From Calliopsis andreniformis (Eukaryota; Arthropoda; Insecta; Hymenoptera; Andrenidae), in NCBI RefSeq assembly GCF_051401765.1, contig NW_027480422.1, positions 18,494,001 to 18,558,000 of the forward strand: a stretch of 64,000 nucleotides of DNA. Direction: 5' to 3'. This document shows positions 12,070 through 26,000 of the stretch, piece by piece. A program made the translations under genes and the position numbers. The notes beneath the pieces are model-generated. The model made no database searches. It saw only the letters and a program-made list of their open reading frames with translations, and was not told the DNA's origin. Positions within the stretch are counted from its first letter, which is position 1, and every line of letters begins with the position of its first letter.

Positions 12070-15000
12070 TAATGGTCATTTCTACGTTCCGGGCAACCTA
12101 GGCTTCACCCTAGGGCGTTGTTCCACCAGATCGATTAGTTAGGGCCTAAGAAGTCAACGCCAGAAGCATAAAATACGATATATGTACAACAGTTTTTCCA
12201 TCGTATAAAACGAATAATTGCAACCAGTGTGAAAGCTATGGTCATTTCTACGTTCCGGGCAACCTAGGTTTCACTCTAGGGCGTTGCTCCACCACATCGA
12301 ATAGTTAGGGCCTTAGAAGTCAAGGCCAGAAGCCTAAAATACAAACCAAGTACAACAGATTTACCACCGTATAAAATGAATAATCGCAAACAGTGTGAAG
12401 GTAATGGCCATTACTACGTCGCGGGCAACCGAGGCTTCACTCTAGGGCGTTGCTCCACCAGACCGAATAGTTAGGGCCTAAGAAGTCAACGCCAGAAGCA
12501 TAAAATACAATATAAGTACAACAGTTTTTCCATCGTATAAAACGAATAATTGCAACCAGTATGGAAGCTATGGCCCCTTCTACGTTCCGGGCAACCTAGG
12601 CATCACTCTAGGGCGTTGCTCAACCATATCGAATAGCTACGGCCCTAGAAGATAACGCCATAACTATAACATACAATATAAATACAACAGTCTTTCCATC
12701 GTATAAAACGGATAATAGCAACCAGTCTGATAGTTATGGTCATTCCTACGTTCCGGGCAAGCTAGGCTTCACCATAGGGCGTTGCTGCACCAGATCGAAT
12801 AGTTAGGGCCTAAGAAGTCAACGCCAGAAGCATAAAATACGATATATGTACAACAGTTTTTCCATCGTATAGAATGAATAATTGCAACCAGTGTGAAAGT
12901 ATTGGTCATTTCTAATTCCGGGCAACCTAGGCTTCACTCTAGAGCATTGCTCCACCATATCGAATAGCTAGCGCCTAAGAAGACAACGCCAGAAGCATAA
13001 AATAAAATATAAATACAACAGCTTTTCCATCGAATATAATGTATATTTGCAAACAGTGTGAAGGTAAAGGTCATTTCTTCGTTCCGGGCAACCTAGGCTT
13101 CACCCTAGGGCGTTGTTCCACCAGATCGATTAGTTAGGGCCTAAGAAGTCAACGCCAGAAGCATAAAATACAATATAAATACAACAGCTTTTCCATCGTA
13201 TATAGTGTATATTTGCAAACAGTAAGAAAGTAAAGGTCATATCTACGTTCCGGGCAACCTAGGCTTAACTGTAGGGCGTCGCTCCACCAGACCGAATAGT
13301 TAGGGCCTTAGAAGTCAACGCCCGAAGCATGAAATACAAAATAAATAGAACAGTTTTTCCATTGTATAGAACGAATAATTGCAACCAGTGAGAAAGTTAT
13401 GGTCATTTCTACGTTCCGGGCAACCTTGGCTTAACTCCAGGGCGTTGCTCCACCAGATCGAATAGTTAGGGACTTTGAATACAACGCTAGAAGCATAAAA
13501 TACAATAAAAATGCAACAGTTTTTCCAATTGTATAACAGGAATAACTGCAACCAGTGTGAAAGTACTGGTCATTTCTACGGTCCGGGTAACCTATGCTTC
13601 ACTTTCGGGCGTTGCTCCACCAGATCGAATAGTTAGGGCCTAAGAAGTCAACGCCAAAAGCATAAAATACAATATAAATACAACAGTGTTTCCCTTGTAT
13701 AACAGGAATAATTGCAACCAGTGTGAAGGCTATGGTCATTTCTACGTTCCGGGCAACCTAGCTTTCACTCTAGGGCGTTGCTCCACCACATCGAATAGTA
13801 AGGGCCTTAGAAGTCAAGGCCAGAAGCCTAAAATACAACCCAAGTACAACAGTTTTACCATCGTATAAAATGAATAATCGCAAACAGTGTGAAGGTAATG
13901 GCCATTACTACGTCCCGGGCAACCTAGGCTTCACTCTAGGGCGTTGCTCCACCAGACCGAATAGTCAGGGACTTACGAGTCAACGCCCGAAGCTTAAAAT
14001 ACAAAATAAATAGAACAGTTTTTCCATTGCATAGAACGAATAATTGCAAACAGTGTAAAAGTTATGGTCATTTCTACGTTCCGGGCAACCTTGGCTTAAC
14101 TCCAGGGCGTTGCTCCACCAGATCGAATAGTTAGGGACTTTGAATACAACACCAGAAGCATAAAATACAAAATAAATTCAACAGTTTTTCTATCGTATAA
14201 ATCGAATACTTGCAACCAGTATGAAAGTAATGGTCTCTTCTACGTTCCGGGATACCTAGGCTTCACTCAAGGGCGTTGCTCCACCGCATCTAATAGCTAC
14301 GGCCTTCGAATTCAACGCCAGAAGCATAAAATACAATACAAATACAAGGGTTTCTCCATCGTATAAAATGAATAATTGCAAACAGTGAGAAAGGGAGGGT
14401 CATTTCTACGTTTCGGGTAACCTAGGCTTCACTCTAGGGCGTTGCTCCACCAGATCGAATAGCTAGGGACTTAGAATTCAACGCCAGAAGAATAAAATAC
14501 AACATAAGTATAAAAGTTCTTCCATTGTATAAAATGTATAATTGCAAGCAGTGTGAAGATAATGGTCATTTCTACGTTCCGGGCAACCTAGGCTTCACTC
14601 TAGAGCATTGCTCCACCAGATCGAATAGTTAGGGCCTAAGAAGACAACGCCAGAAGCATAAAATACAATATAAATACAACAGCTTTTCCATCGTATAACA
14701 GGAATAATTGCAACCAGTGCGAAGGTAATGGTCATTTCTACGTTCCGGGCAACCTAGGCTTCACTCTAGGGCGTCGGTCAACCAGATCGAATAGTTAGGG
14801 CCTATGAAGTTAACGCCAGAAGCATAAAGTACAAAATAAATTCAGCAGTTTTTCCATCGTATAAAACGAATAATTGCAACCAGTGTGAAAGTGATGGTCC
14901 TTTCTACGTTCCGGGCAACCTAGGCTTCACTCTAGGGCGTCGGTCCACCAGATCGAATAGCTAGCGACATAGAAGTCAACGCCAGAAGCATAAAATACAA

Positions 15001-17415
15001 TAAAAATACAACAGCTTTTCCAACGTATAACTGGAATAATTGCAACCAGTGTGAAAGTAATGGCCATTTCTACGTTCCGTACAACCTAGGCTTCACTCTA
15101 GGGCGTTGGTCCACCAGGCCGAATAGTTAGGGCCTATGAAGTCAACGCCAGAACCATAAAATGCAAAATAAGTTCAACAGTTTTTCCATCGTATAAAACG
15201 AATAATTGCAACCAGTATGAAAGTAATGGTCTCTTCTACGTGCCGGGATACCTAGGCTTCACTCAAGGGCGTTGCTCCACCACATCTAATAGCTACGGCC
15301 TTCGAAGTCAACGCCAGAAGCCTAAAATACAATACAAATACAAGGGTTTCTCCATCGTATAAAATGAATAATTGCGAACAGTGAGAAAGGGAGGGTCATT
15401 TCTACGTTCCGGGCAACCTATGCTTCGCTCTAGGGCTTTCCTCCACCAGATCGAATAGCTGGCGACTTAGAAGTCAACTCCAGAAGCATAAAATACAATA
15501 AAAATCCAACAATTTTTGCATCGTATAACAGGAATAATTGCAACCAGTGTTAAGGTAATAGTCATTTCTACGTTCCGGGCTACCTAGGCTTCACTCTAGG
15601 GATTTGGTCCACCATATCGAATTGCTAGCGACATTGAAGTCAACACCAGAAGCATAAAATACAATAAAAATCCAACAGTTTTTCCAACGTATAACTGGAA
15701 TAATTGAAACCAGTGTGAAGCTAATGGCCATTTCTACGTTCCGGGCAACCTAGGCTTCACTCTAGGGCGTTGGTCCACCAGATCGAATAGTTAGGGCCTA
15801 TGAAGTCAACGCCAGAAGCATAAAATACAAAATAAATTCAACAGTTTTTCCATCGTATAAAACGAATAATTGCAACCAGTATGAAAGCTATGGTCATTTC
15901 TACGTTCCGGGCAACCTAGGCTTCACTCTAGGGCGTTGCTCAGCCATATCGAATAGCTACGGCCCTACAAGACAACGCCATAACTATAAAATACAATATA
16001 AATACAACAGTCTTTCCATCGTATAAAACGGATAATTGCAACCAGTCTGATAGTTATGGTCATTTCTACGTTCCGGGCAAGCTAGGCATCACCCTTGGGC
16101 GTTGCTCCACCAGATCGAATAGTTAGGGCCTAAGAAGTCAACGCCAGAAGCATAAAATACAATAAAAATACTACAGTTTTTCCAACGTATAACTGGAATA
16201 ATTGAAACCAGTGTGAAGCTAATGGCCATTTCTACGTTCCGGGCAACCTAGGCTTCAATCTAGGGCGTTGGTCCACCAGATCGAATAGTTAGGGCCTATG
16301 AAGTCAACGCCAGACGCATAAAATACAAAATAATTTCAACAGTTTTTCCATAGTATAAATCGAATAATTGCAACCAGTGTGAAAGTTATGGACATTTCTA
16401 CGTTCAGGGCAACCTAGGCTGGACTCTGGGGCGTTGCTCCACCATATCGAATAGCTACGGCCCTAGAAGACAACGCCTTAACTATAAAATACAATATAAA
16501 TACAACAGTCATTCCATCGTATAAAACAGATAATTGCAACCAGTCTGATAGTTATGGTCATTTCTACGTTCCGGGCAAGCTAGGCTTCACCATAGGGCGT
16601 TGCACCACCAGTTCGAATAGTTAGGGCCTAAGAAGTCAATGCCAGAAGCATAAAATACAATATAAATACAACAGTTTTTTCATCGTATAACAGGAATAAT
16701 TGCAACAAGCCTGAAGGTAATAGTCATTTCTACGTTTCGGGTAACCTAGGCTTCACTCTAGGGCGTTGCTCCACCAGATCGAATAGCTACGGCCTTAGAA
16801 GTCAACGCCCGAAGCATAAAATACAATAAAGATACAACAGTTTTTCCATCGTATAACAGGAGTAATTGCAACCAGTGTGAAAGTGATGGTCATTTTTACG
16901 TTCTGGGCCACCTAGGCTTCGCTCTAGGGCGTTGCTCCACCAGATCGAATTGTTAGGGCCTTAGAAGTCAACGCCAGAAGTGTAAAATACAAAACAAATG
17001 CAACAGTTTTTCCATCTTATAAAGCGAATAATTGCAACCGGTGTGAAATTTATGGTTATTGCTACGTTCCGGGCAACCTAGGATTCAATCTAGGTCGTTG
17101 TTCCGCCACATCGAATAGCTACGGCCTTAGAAGTCAACGCCAGAAGCATAAAATACAATATAAATACAACAGTTTTTCCATCGTAAAAATGAATAATTGC
17201 AAACAGTGTGGAAGTAATGGCCATTTTTACGTTCCGGGCAACCTAGCCTTCACTCTGGGGCGCTGTTCCACCAGATCGAATAATTAGGGCCCTAGAAGTC
17301 AACGCCAGAAGCATAAAACACAATATAAATACAACAGGTGTTCCATCGTATAAAACGAATAATTGCAACCAGTGTGAAAGTAATGACCATTCCTCGATCA
17401 GGGCAACCTAGGCTT

Positions 17416-17581
17416 CACTCTAGGGCGTTGTTCCACCACATCGATTTGTTAGGGCCTTGGAAGTCAACGCCAGAATCATAAAATACAAAACAAATGCAAC
17501 AGTTTTTCCATCGTATAAAACGAATAATTGCAACCGGTGTGAAAGTTATGGTTATTTCTACGTTCCGGGCAACCTAGGCTT
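17416..17581 (+). repeat. Monomer present in 48-mer copy 1, absent from copy 2
   Basis: At this point the offset to the downstream copy changes from 7966 to 7800, exactly 166 bp. Copy 1 reads GGCTTCACTCTAGGG at 17412 and reaches GGCTTCATACTAGGG one monomer later (about 17578). Copy 2 goes directly to the latter at 25378. Copy 2 has therefore lost this monomer, or copy 1 gained it. Because GGCAACCTAGGCTTCA is shared by both sides, the exact breakpoint cannot be placed within that stretch. Confidence 0.85.
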
Positions 17582-18060
17582 CATACTAGGGCGTTGCTCC
17601 TCCAGATGGAATAGTTATGGCCCTAGAAGTCAACGCCCGAAGCATAAAATACAATGAAAATGCAACGGTTTTTCCATCGTATAACACGAATAATTGCAAC
17701 CAGTGTGAAAGCGATAGTCATTTCTACGTTCCGGGCAACCTAGGCTTCCATCTAGGGTGTTGCTCGACCAGATCGAATTGCTAGGGTCTTAGAAGTCAAC
17801 GCCCGAAGCATAAAATACAATAAAGATACAACAGTTTTTCCATCGTATAACAGGTGTAATTGCAACCAGTGTGAAAGTGATAGTCATTTCTACGTTCTGG
17901 GCGACCTAGTCTTCACTCTAGGGCGTTGATCCACCAGATCGAATTTTTAGAGCCTTAGAAGTCATCGCCCGAAGCATAAAATGCAATAAAAATGCAACAG
18001 TCTCTCCATCGTATAACACGAATAATGGCAACCAGTATGAAAGTGATAGTCATTTCTACG

Positions 18061-19056
18061 TTCTGGGCAACCTAGGCTTCGCTCTAGGGCGTTGCTCCAC
18101 CAGATCGAATAGTTAGGGCCTAAGAAGTCAACGCCAGAAGCATAAAATACAATAAAAATACAACAGTTTTTCCATCGTATAAAATGAATAATTGCAAACA
18201 GTGTGGAAGTAATGGCCATTTCTACGATCCGGGCAAGCTAGGCTTCACTCTAGGGCGTTGTTCCACCACATCGATTTGTTAGGGCCTTGGAAGACAACGC
18301 CAGAATCATAAAATACAAAACAAATGCAACAGTTTTTCCATCGTATAAAACGAATAATTGCAACCGGTGTGAAAGTTATGGTTATTTCTACGTTCCGTGC
18401 AACCTAAGCTTCACACTAGGGCGTTGCTCCTCCAGATGGAATAGTTAGGGCCCTGGAAGTCTACGCCCGAAGCATAAAATACAATGAAAATGCAACGGTT
18501 TTTCCATCGTATAACACGAATAATTGCAACCAGTGTGAAAGCGATAGTCATTTCTACGTTCTGGGCAACCTAGGCTTCGCTCTAGGGCGTTGCTCCACCA
18601 GATCGAATAGTTAGGGCCTAAGAAGTCAACGCCAGAAGCATAAAATACAATAACAATACAACAGTTTTTCCATCGTATAAAATGAATAATTGCAAACAGT
18701 GTGGAAGTAATGGCCATTTCTACGATCCGGGCAACCTAGGCTTCACACTAGGGCGTTGTTCCACCACATCGATTTGTTAGGGCCTTGGAAGACAACGCCA
18801 GAATCATAAAATACAAAACAAATGCAACAGTTTTTCCATCGTATAAAACGAATAATTGCAACCGGTGTGAAAGTTATGGTTATTTCTACGTTCCGGGCAA
18901 CCTAGGCTACACACTAGGGCGTTGCTCCTCCAGATGGAATAGTTGGGGCCCTAGAAGTCAACGCCCGAAGCATAAAATACAATGAAAATGCAACGGTTTT
19001 TCCATCGTATAACACGAATAATTGCAACCAGTGTGAAAGCGATAGTCATTTCTAGG
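18061..19056 (+). repeat. Three-monomer (498 bp) tandem duplication
   Basis: The segments 18061-18558 and 18559-19056 align at offset 498. Both begin with TTCTGGGCAACCTAGGCTTC and run through the same series of variants: AAGACAACGCCAGAATC, the CAACCGGTGTG monomer, and the CTCCTCCAGATGGAATAG monomer. Several substitutions separate the two halves. The duplication is therefore older than the copying of the 48-mer block, in which the whole pair is repeated at about 25861 and 28351. Confidence 0.8.
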
Positions 19057-20035
19057 TTCCGGGCAACCTAGGCTTCCGTCTAGGGTGTTGCTCGACCAGA
19101 TCGAATTGCTAGGGCCTTAGAAGTCTACGCCCGGAGCATAAAATACAATAAAAATACAACAGCATTTCAATCGTATCAAATGAATAATTGCAAACAGTGT
19201 GAAAGTAATGACCATTTCTACGTTCCGGGCAACCTAGGCTTCACTCTAGAGCGCTGCTCCACCAGATCGAATAGTTAGGGCCTTAGAAGTCAACGCCCTA
19301 AGCACAAAATACAATGAAAATGCGACAGTTTTTCCATCGTATAAAATGAATAATTGCAATCAGTGTGAAGGTAATGGTCATTTCTACGTTCCGGGCAACC
19401 TAGGCTCCGCCCTAGGGCGTTGCTCCACCAGATCGGATAGTTAGGGCCTAAGAAGTCAACGCCAGAAGCATAACATACAATATAAATACAACAGTTATTC
19501 CATCGTATAACAGGAATAATTGCATCCAGTGTGAAAGTAATGGCCATTTCTAGGTTCCGGGCAACCTAGGCTTCACTCTAGGGCGTTGCTCCACCAGATC
19601 GAATAGTTAGGGCCTAAGAAGTAAACGCCAGAAGCATAATACACAATATAAATACAACAGCTTTTCCATCGTATAAAACGAATAATTGCAACCAGTGTGA
19701 AAGTTATGGTCATTTCTACTTTCCGGGCAACCTAGGCTTCACTCTAGGGCGTTGCACCACCATATCGAATTGTTAGGTCCTAAGAAGTAAACGCCAGAGG
19801 CATAAAATACAAAACAAATACAACAGTTTTTCCTTCGTATAAAACGAATAATTGCAACCGGTGTGAAAGTTATGGCCATTTCTACGATCCGGGCAACCTA
19901 AGCTTCGCTCTAGGGCATTGCTCCACCAGATCGAATAGTTAGGACCTCAGAAGTCAACGCCCTAAGCACAAAATACAGTGAAAATGCGACAGTTTTTCCA
20001 TCGTATAAAATGAATAGTTGCAATCAGTGTGAAGG

Positions 20036-23000
20036 TAATGGTCATTTCTACGTTCCGGGCAACCTAGGCTTCACCCTAGGGCGTTGTTCCACCAGATCGA
20101 TTAGTTAGGGCCTAAGAAGTCAACGCCAGAAGCATAAAATACGATATATGTACAACAGTTTTTCCATCGTATAAAACGAATAATTGCAACCAGTGTGAAA
20201 GCTATGGTCATTTCTACGTTCCGGGCAACCTAGGTTTCACTCTAGGGCGTTGCTCCACCACATCGAATAGTTAGGGCCTTAGAAGTCAAGGCCAGAAGCC
20301 TAAAATACAAACCAAGTACAACAGATTTACCACCGTATAAAATGAATAATCGCAAACAGTGTGAAGGTAATGGCCATTACTACGTCGCGGGCAACCGAGG
20401 CTTCACTCTAGGGCGTTGCTCCACCAGACCGAATAGTTAGGGCCTAAGAAGTCAACGCCAGAAGCATAAAATACAATATAAGTACAACAGTTTTTCCATC
20501 GTATAAAACGAATAATTGCAACCAGTATGGAAGCTATGGCCCCTTCTACGTTCCGGGCAACCTAGGCATCACTCTAGGGCGTTGCTCAACCATATCGAAT
20601 AGCTACGGCCCTAGAAGATAACGCCATAACTATAACATACAATATAAATACAACAGTCTTTCCATCGTATAAAACGGATAATAGCAACCAGTCTGATAGT
20701 TATGGTCATTCCTACGTTCCGGGCAAGCTAGGCTTCACCATAGGGCGTTGCTGCACCAGATCGAATAGTTAGGGCCTAAGAAGTCAACGCCAGAAGCATA
20801 AAATACGATATATGTACAACAGTTTTTCCATCGTATAGAATGAATAATTGCAACCAGTGTGAAAGTATTGGTCATTTCTAATTCCGGGCAACCTAGGCTT
20901 CACTCTAGAGCATTGCTCCACCATATCGAATAGCTAGCGCCTAAGAAGACAACGCCAGAAGCATAAAATAAAATATAAATACAACAGCTTTTCCATCGAA
21001 TATAATGTATATTTGCAAACAGTGTGAAGGTAAAGGTCATTTCTTCGTTCCGGGCAACCTAGGCTTCACCCTAGGGCGTTGTTCCACCAGATCGATTAGT
21101 TAGGGCCTAAGAAGTCAACGCCAGAAGCATAAAATACAATATAAATACAACAGCTTTTCCATCGTATATAGTGTATATTTGCAAACAGTAAGAAAGTAAA
21201 GGTCATATCTACGTTCCGGGCAACCTAGGCTTAACTGTAGGGCGTCGCTCCACCAGACCGAATAGTTAGGGCCTTAGAAGTCAACGCCCGAAGCATGAAA
21301 TACAAAATAAATAGAACAGTTTTTCCATTGTATAGAACGAATAATTGCAACCAGTGAGAAAGTTATGGTCATTTCTACGTTCCGGGCAACCTTGGCTTAA
21401 CTCCAGGGCGTTGCTCCACCAGATCGAATAGTTAGGGACTTTGAATACAACGCTAGAAGCATAAAATACAATAAAAATGCAACAGTTTTTCCAATTGTAT
21501 AACAGGAATAACTGCAACCAGTGTGAAAGTACTGGTCATTTCTACGGTCCGGGTAACCTATGCTTCACTTTCGGGCGTTGCTCCACCAGATCGAATAGTT
21601 AGGGCCTAAGAAGTCAACGCCAAAAGCATAAAATACAATATAAATACAACAGTGTTTCCCTTGTATAACAGGAATAATTGCAACCAGTGTGAAGGCTATG
21701 GTCATTTCTACGTTCCGGGCAACCTAGCTTTCACTCTAGGGCGTTGCTCCACCACATCGAATAGTAAGGGCCTTAGAAGTCAAGGCCAGAAGCCTAAAAT
21801 ACAACCCAAGTACAACAGTTTTACCATCGTATAAAATGAATAATCGCAAACAGTGTGAAGGTAATGGCCATTACTACGTCCCGGGCAACCTAGGCTTCAC
21901 TCTAGGGCGTTGCTCCACCAGACCGAATAGTCAGGGACTTACGAGTCAACGCCCGAAGCTTAAAATACAAAATAAATAGAACAGTTTTTCCATTGCATAG
22001 AACGAATAATTGCAAACAGTGTAAAAGTTATGGTCATTTCTACGTTCCGGGCAACCTTGGCTTAACTCCAGGGCGTTGCTCCACCAGATCGAATAGTTAG
22101 GGACTCTGAATACAACACCAGAAGCATAAAATACAAAATAAATTCAACAGTTTTTCTATCGTATAAATCGAATACTTGCAACCAGTATGAAAGTAATGGT
22201 CTCTTCTACGTTCCGGGATACCTAGGCTTCACTCAAGGGCGTTGCTCCACCGCATCTAATAGCTACGGCCTTCGAATTCAACGCCAGAAGCATAAAATAC
22301 AATACAAATACAAGGGTTTCTCCATCGTATAAAATGAATAATTGCAAACAGTGAGAAAGGGAGGGTCATTTCTACGTTTCGGGTAACCTAGGCTTCACTC
22401 TAGGGCGTTGCTCCACCAGATCGAATAGCTAGGGACTTAGAATTCAACGCCAGAAGAATAAAATACAACATAAGTATAAAAGTTCTTCCATTGTATAAAA
22501 TGTATAATTGCAAGCAGTGTGAAGATAATGGTCATTTCTACGTTCCGGGCAACCTAGGCTTCACTCTAGAGCATTGCTCCACCAGATCGAATAGTTAGGG
22601 CCTAAGAAGACAACGCCAGAAGCATAAAATACAATATAAATACAACAGCTTTTCCATCGTATAACAGGAATAATTGCAACCAGTGCGAAGGTAATGGTCA
22701 TTTCTACGTTCCGGGCAACCTAGGCTTCACTCTAGGGCGTCGGTCAACCAGATCGAATAGTTAGGGCCTATGAAGTTAACGCCAGAAGCATAAAGTACAA
22801 AATAAATTCAGCAGTTTTTCCATCGTATAAAACGAATAATTGCAACCAGTGTGAAAGTGATGGTCCTTTCTACGTTCCGGGCAACCTAGGCTTCACTCTA
22901 GGGCGTCGGTCCACCAGATCGAATAGCTAGCGACATAGAAGTCAACGCCAGAAGCATAAAATACAATAAAAATACAACAGCTTTTCCAACGTATAACTGG

Positions 23001-26000
23001 AATAATTGCAACCAGTGTGAAAGTAATGGCCATTTCTACGTTCCGTACAACCTAGGCTTCACTCTAGGGCGTTGGTCCACCAGGCCGAATAGTTAGGGCC
23101 TATGAAGTCAACGCCAGAACCATAAAATACAAAATAAGTTCAACAGTTTTTCCATCGTATAAAACGAATAATTGCAACCAGTATGAAAGTAATGGTCTCT
23201 TCTACGTGCCGGGATACCTAGGCTTCACTCAAGGGCGTTGCTCCACCACATCTAATAGCTACGGCCTTCGAAGTCAACGCCAGAAGCCTAAAATACAATA
23301 CAAATACAAGGGTTTCTCCATCGTATAAAATGAATAATTGCGAACAGTGAGAAAGGGAGGGTCATTTCTACGTTCCGGGCAACCTATGCTTCGCTCTAGG
23401 GCTTTCCTCCACCAGATCGAATAGCTGGCGACTTAGAAGTCAACTCCAGAAGCATAAAATACAATAAAAATCCAACAATTTTTGCATCGTATAACAGGAA
23501 TAATTGCAACCAGTGTTAAGGTAATAGTCATTTCTACGTTCCGGGCTACCTAGGCTTCACTCTAGGGATTTGGTCCACCATATCGAATTGCTAGCGACAT
23601 TGAAGTCAACACCAGAAGCATAAAATACAATAAAAATCCAACAGTTTTTCCAACGTATAACTGGAATAATTGAAACCAGTGTGAAGCTAATGGCCATTTC
23701 TACGTTCCGGGCAACCTAGGCTTCACTCTAGGGCGTTGGTCCACCAGATCGAATAGTTAGGGCCTATGAAGTCAACGCCAGAAGCATAAAATACAAAATA
23801 AATTCAACAGTTTTTCCATCGTATAAAACGAATAATTGCAACCAGTATGAAAGCTATGGTCATTTCTACGTTCCGGGCAACCTAGGCTTCACTCTAGGGC
23901 GTTGCTCAGCCATATCGAATAGCTACGGCCCTACAAGACAACGCCATAACTATAAAATACAATATAAATACAACAGTCTTTCCATCGTATAAAACGGATA
24001 ATTGCAACCAGTCTGATAGTTATGGTCATTTCTACGTTCCGGGCAAGCTAGGCATCACCCTTGGGCGTTGCTCCACCAGATCGAATAGTTAGGGCCTAAG
24101 AAGTCAACGCCAGAAGCATAAAATACAATAAAAATACTACAGTTTTTCCAACGTATAACTGGAATAATTGAAACCAGTGTGAAGCTAATGGCCATTTCTA
24201 CGTTCCGGGCAACCTAGGCTTCAATCTAGGGCGTTGGTCCACCAGATCGAATAGTTAGGGCCTATGAAGTCAACGCCAGACGCATAAAATACAAAATAAT
24301 TTCAACAGTTTTTCCATAGTATAAATCGAATAATTGCAACCAGTGTGAAAGTTATGGACATTTCTACGTTCAGGGCAACCTAGGCTGGACTCTGGGGCGT
24401 TGCTCCACCATATCGAATAGCTACGGCCCTAGAAGACAACGCCATAACTATAAAATACAATATAAATACAACAGTCATTCCATCGTATAAAACAGATAAT
24501 TGCAACCAGTCTGATAGTTATGGTCATTTCTACGTTCCGGGCAAGCTAGGCTTCACCATAGGGCGTTGCACCACCAGTTCGAATAGTTAGGGCCTAAGAA
24601 GTCAATGCCAGAAGCATAAAATACAATATAAATACAACAGTTTTTTCATCGTATAACAGGAATAATTGCAACAAGCCTGAAGGTAATAGTCATTTCTACG
24701 TTTCGGGTAACCTAGGCTTCACTCTAGGGCGTTGCTCCACCAGATCGAATAGCTACGGCCTTAGAAGTCAACGCCCGAAGCATAAAATACAATAAAGATA
24801 CAACAGTTTTTCCATCGTATAACAGGAGTAATTGCAACCAGTGTGAAAGTGATGGTCATTTTTACGTTCTGGGCCACCTAGGCTTCGCTCTAGGGCGTTG
24901 CTCCACCAGATCGAATTGTTAGGGCCTTAGAAGTCAACGCCAGAAGTGTAAAATACAAAACAAATGCAACAGTTTTTCCATCTTATAAAGCGAATAATTG
25001 CAACCGGTGTGAAATTTATGGTTATTGCTACGTTCCGGGCAACCTAGGATTCAATCTAGGTCGTTGTTCCGCCACATCGAATAGCTACGGCCTTAGAAGT
25101 CAACGCCAGAAGCATAAAATACAATATAAATACAACAGTTTTTCCATCGTAAAAATGAATAATTGCAAACAGTGTGGAAGTAATGGCCATTTTTACGTTC
25201 CGGGCAACCTAGCCTTCACTCTGGGGCGCTGTTCCACCAGATCGAATAATTAGGGCCCTAGAAGTCAACGCCAGAAGCATAAAACACAATATAAATACAA
25301 CAGGTGTTCCATCGTATAAAACGAATAATTGCAACCAGTGTGAAAGTAATGACCATTCCTCGATCAGGGCAACCTAGGCTTCATACTAGGGCGTTGCTCC
25401 TCCAGATGGAATAGTTATGGCCCTAGAAGTCAACGCCCGAAGCATAAAATACAATGAAAATGCAACGGTTTTTCCATCGTATAACACGAATAATTGCAAC
25501 CAGTGTGAAAGCGATAGTCATTTCTACGTTCCGGGCAACCTAGGCTTCCATCTAGGGTGTTGCTCGACCAGATCGAATTGCTAGGGTCTTAGAAGTCAAC
25601 GCCCGAAGCATAAAATACAATAAAGATACAACAGTTTTTCCATCGTATAACAGGTGTAATTGCAACCAGTGTGAAAGTGATAGTCATTTCTACGTTCTGG
25701 GCGACCTAGTCTTCACTCTAGGGCGTTGATCCACCAGATCGAATTTTTAGAGCCTTAGAAGTCATCGCCCGAAGCATAAAATGCAATAAAAATGCAACAG
25801 TCTCTCCATCATATAACACGAATAATGGCAACCAGTATGAAAGTGATAGTCATTTCTACGTTCTGGGCAACCTAGGCTTCGCTCTAGGGCGTTGCTCCAC
25901 CAGATCGAATAGTTAGGGCCTAAGAAGTCAACGCCAGAAGCATAAAATACAATAAAAATACAACAGTTTTTCCATCGTATAAAATGAATAATTGCAAACA

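Larger units (their letters stand above)
12070..20035 (+). repeat. 48-monomer higher-order block, copy 1
   Basis: The block is 7966 bp, or 48 monomers. It aligns to 20036-25380 at offset 7966 and to 25381-27840 at offset 7800. I noticed only four substitutions over this length (14140, 15163, 16478 and 18011 here). The T at 16478 is private to this copy, because copies at 24444, 34236 and 40707 all have A. The block contains a three-monomer tandem duplication (18061-19056) and one monomer missing from copy 2 (17416-17581). Confidence 0.9.

Noticed and set aside
12913..12925. Possible insertion or foreign joint at TTTCTAATTCCGGGC
   Set aside because: It is a small deletion within the normal TTTCTACGTTCCGGGC, shared with the copies near 20879 and 31669, so it is an inherited monomer variant.
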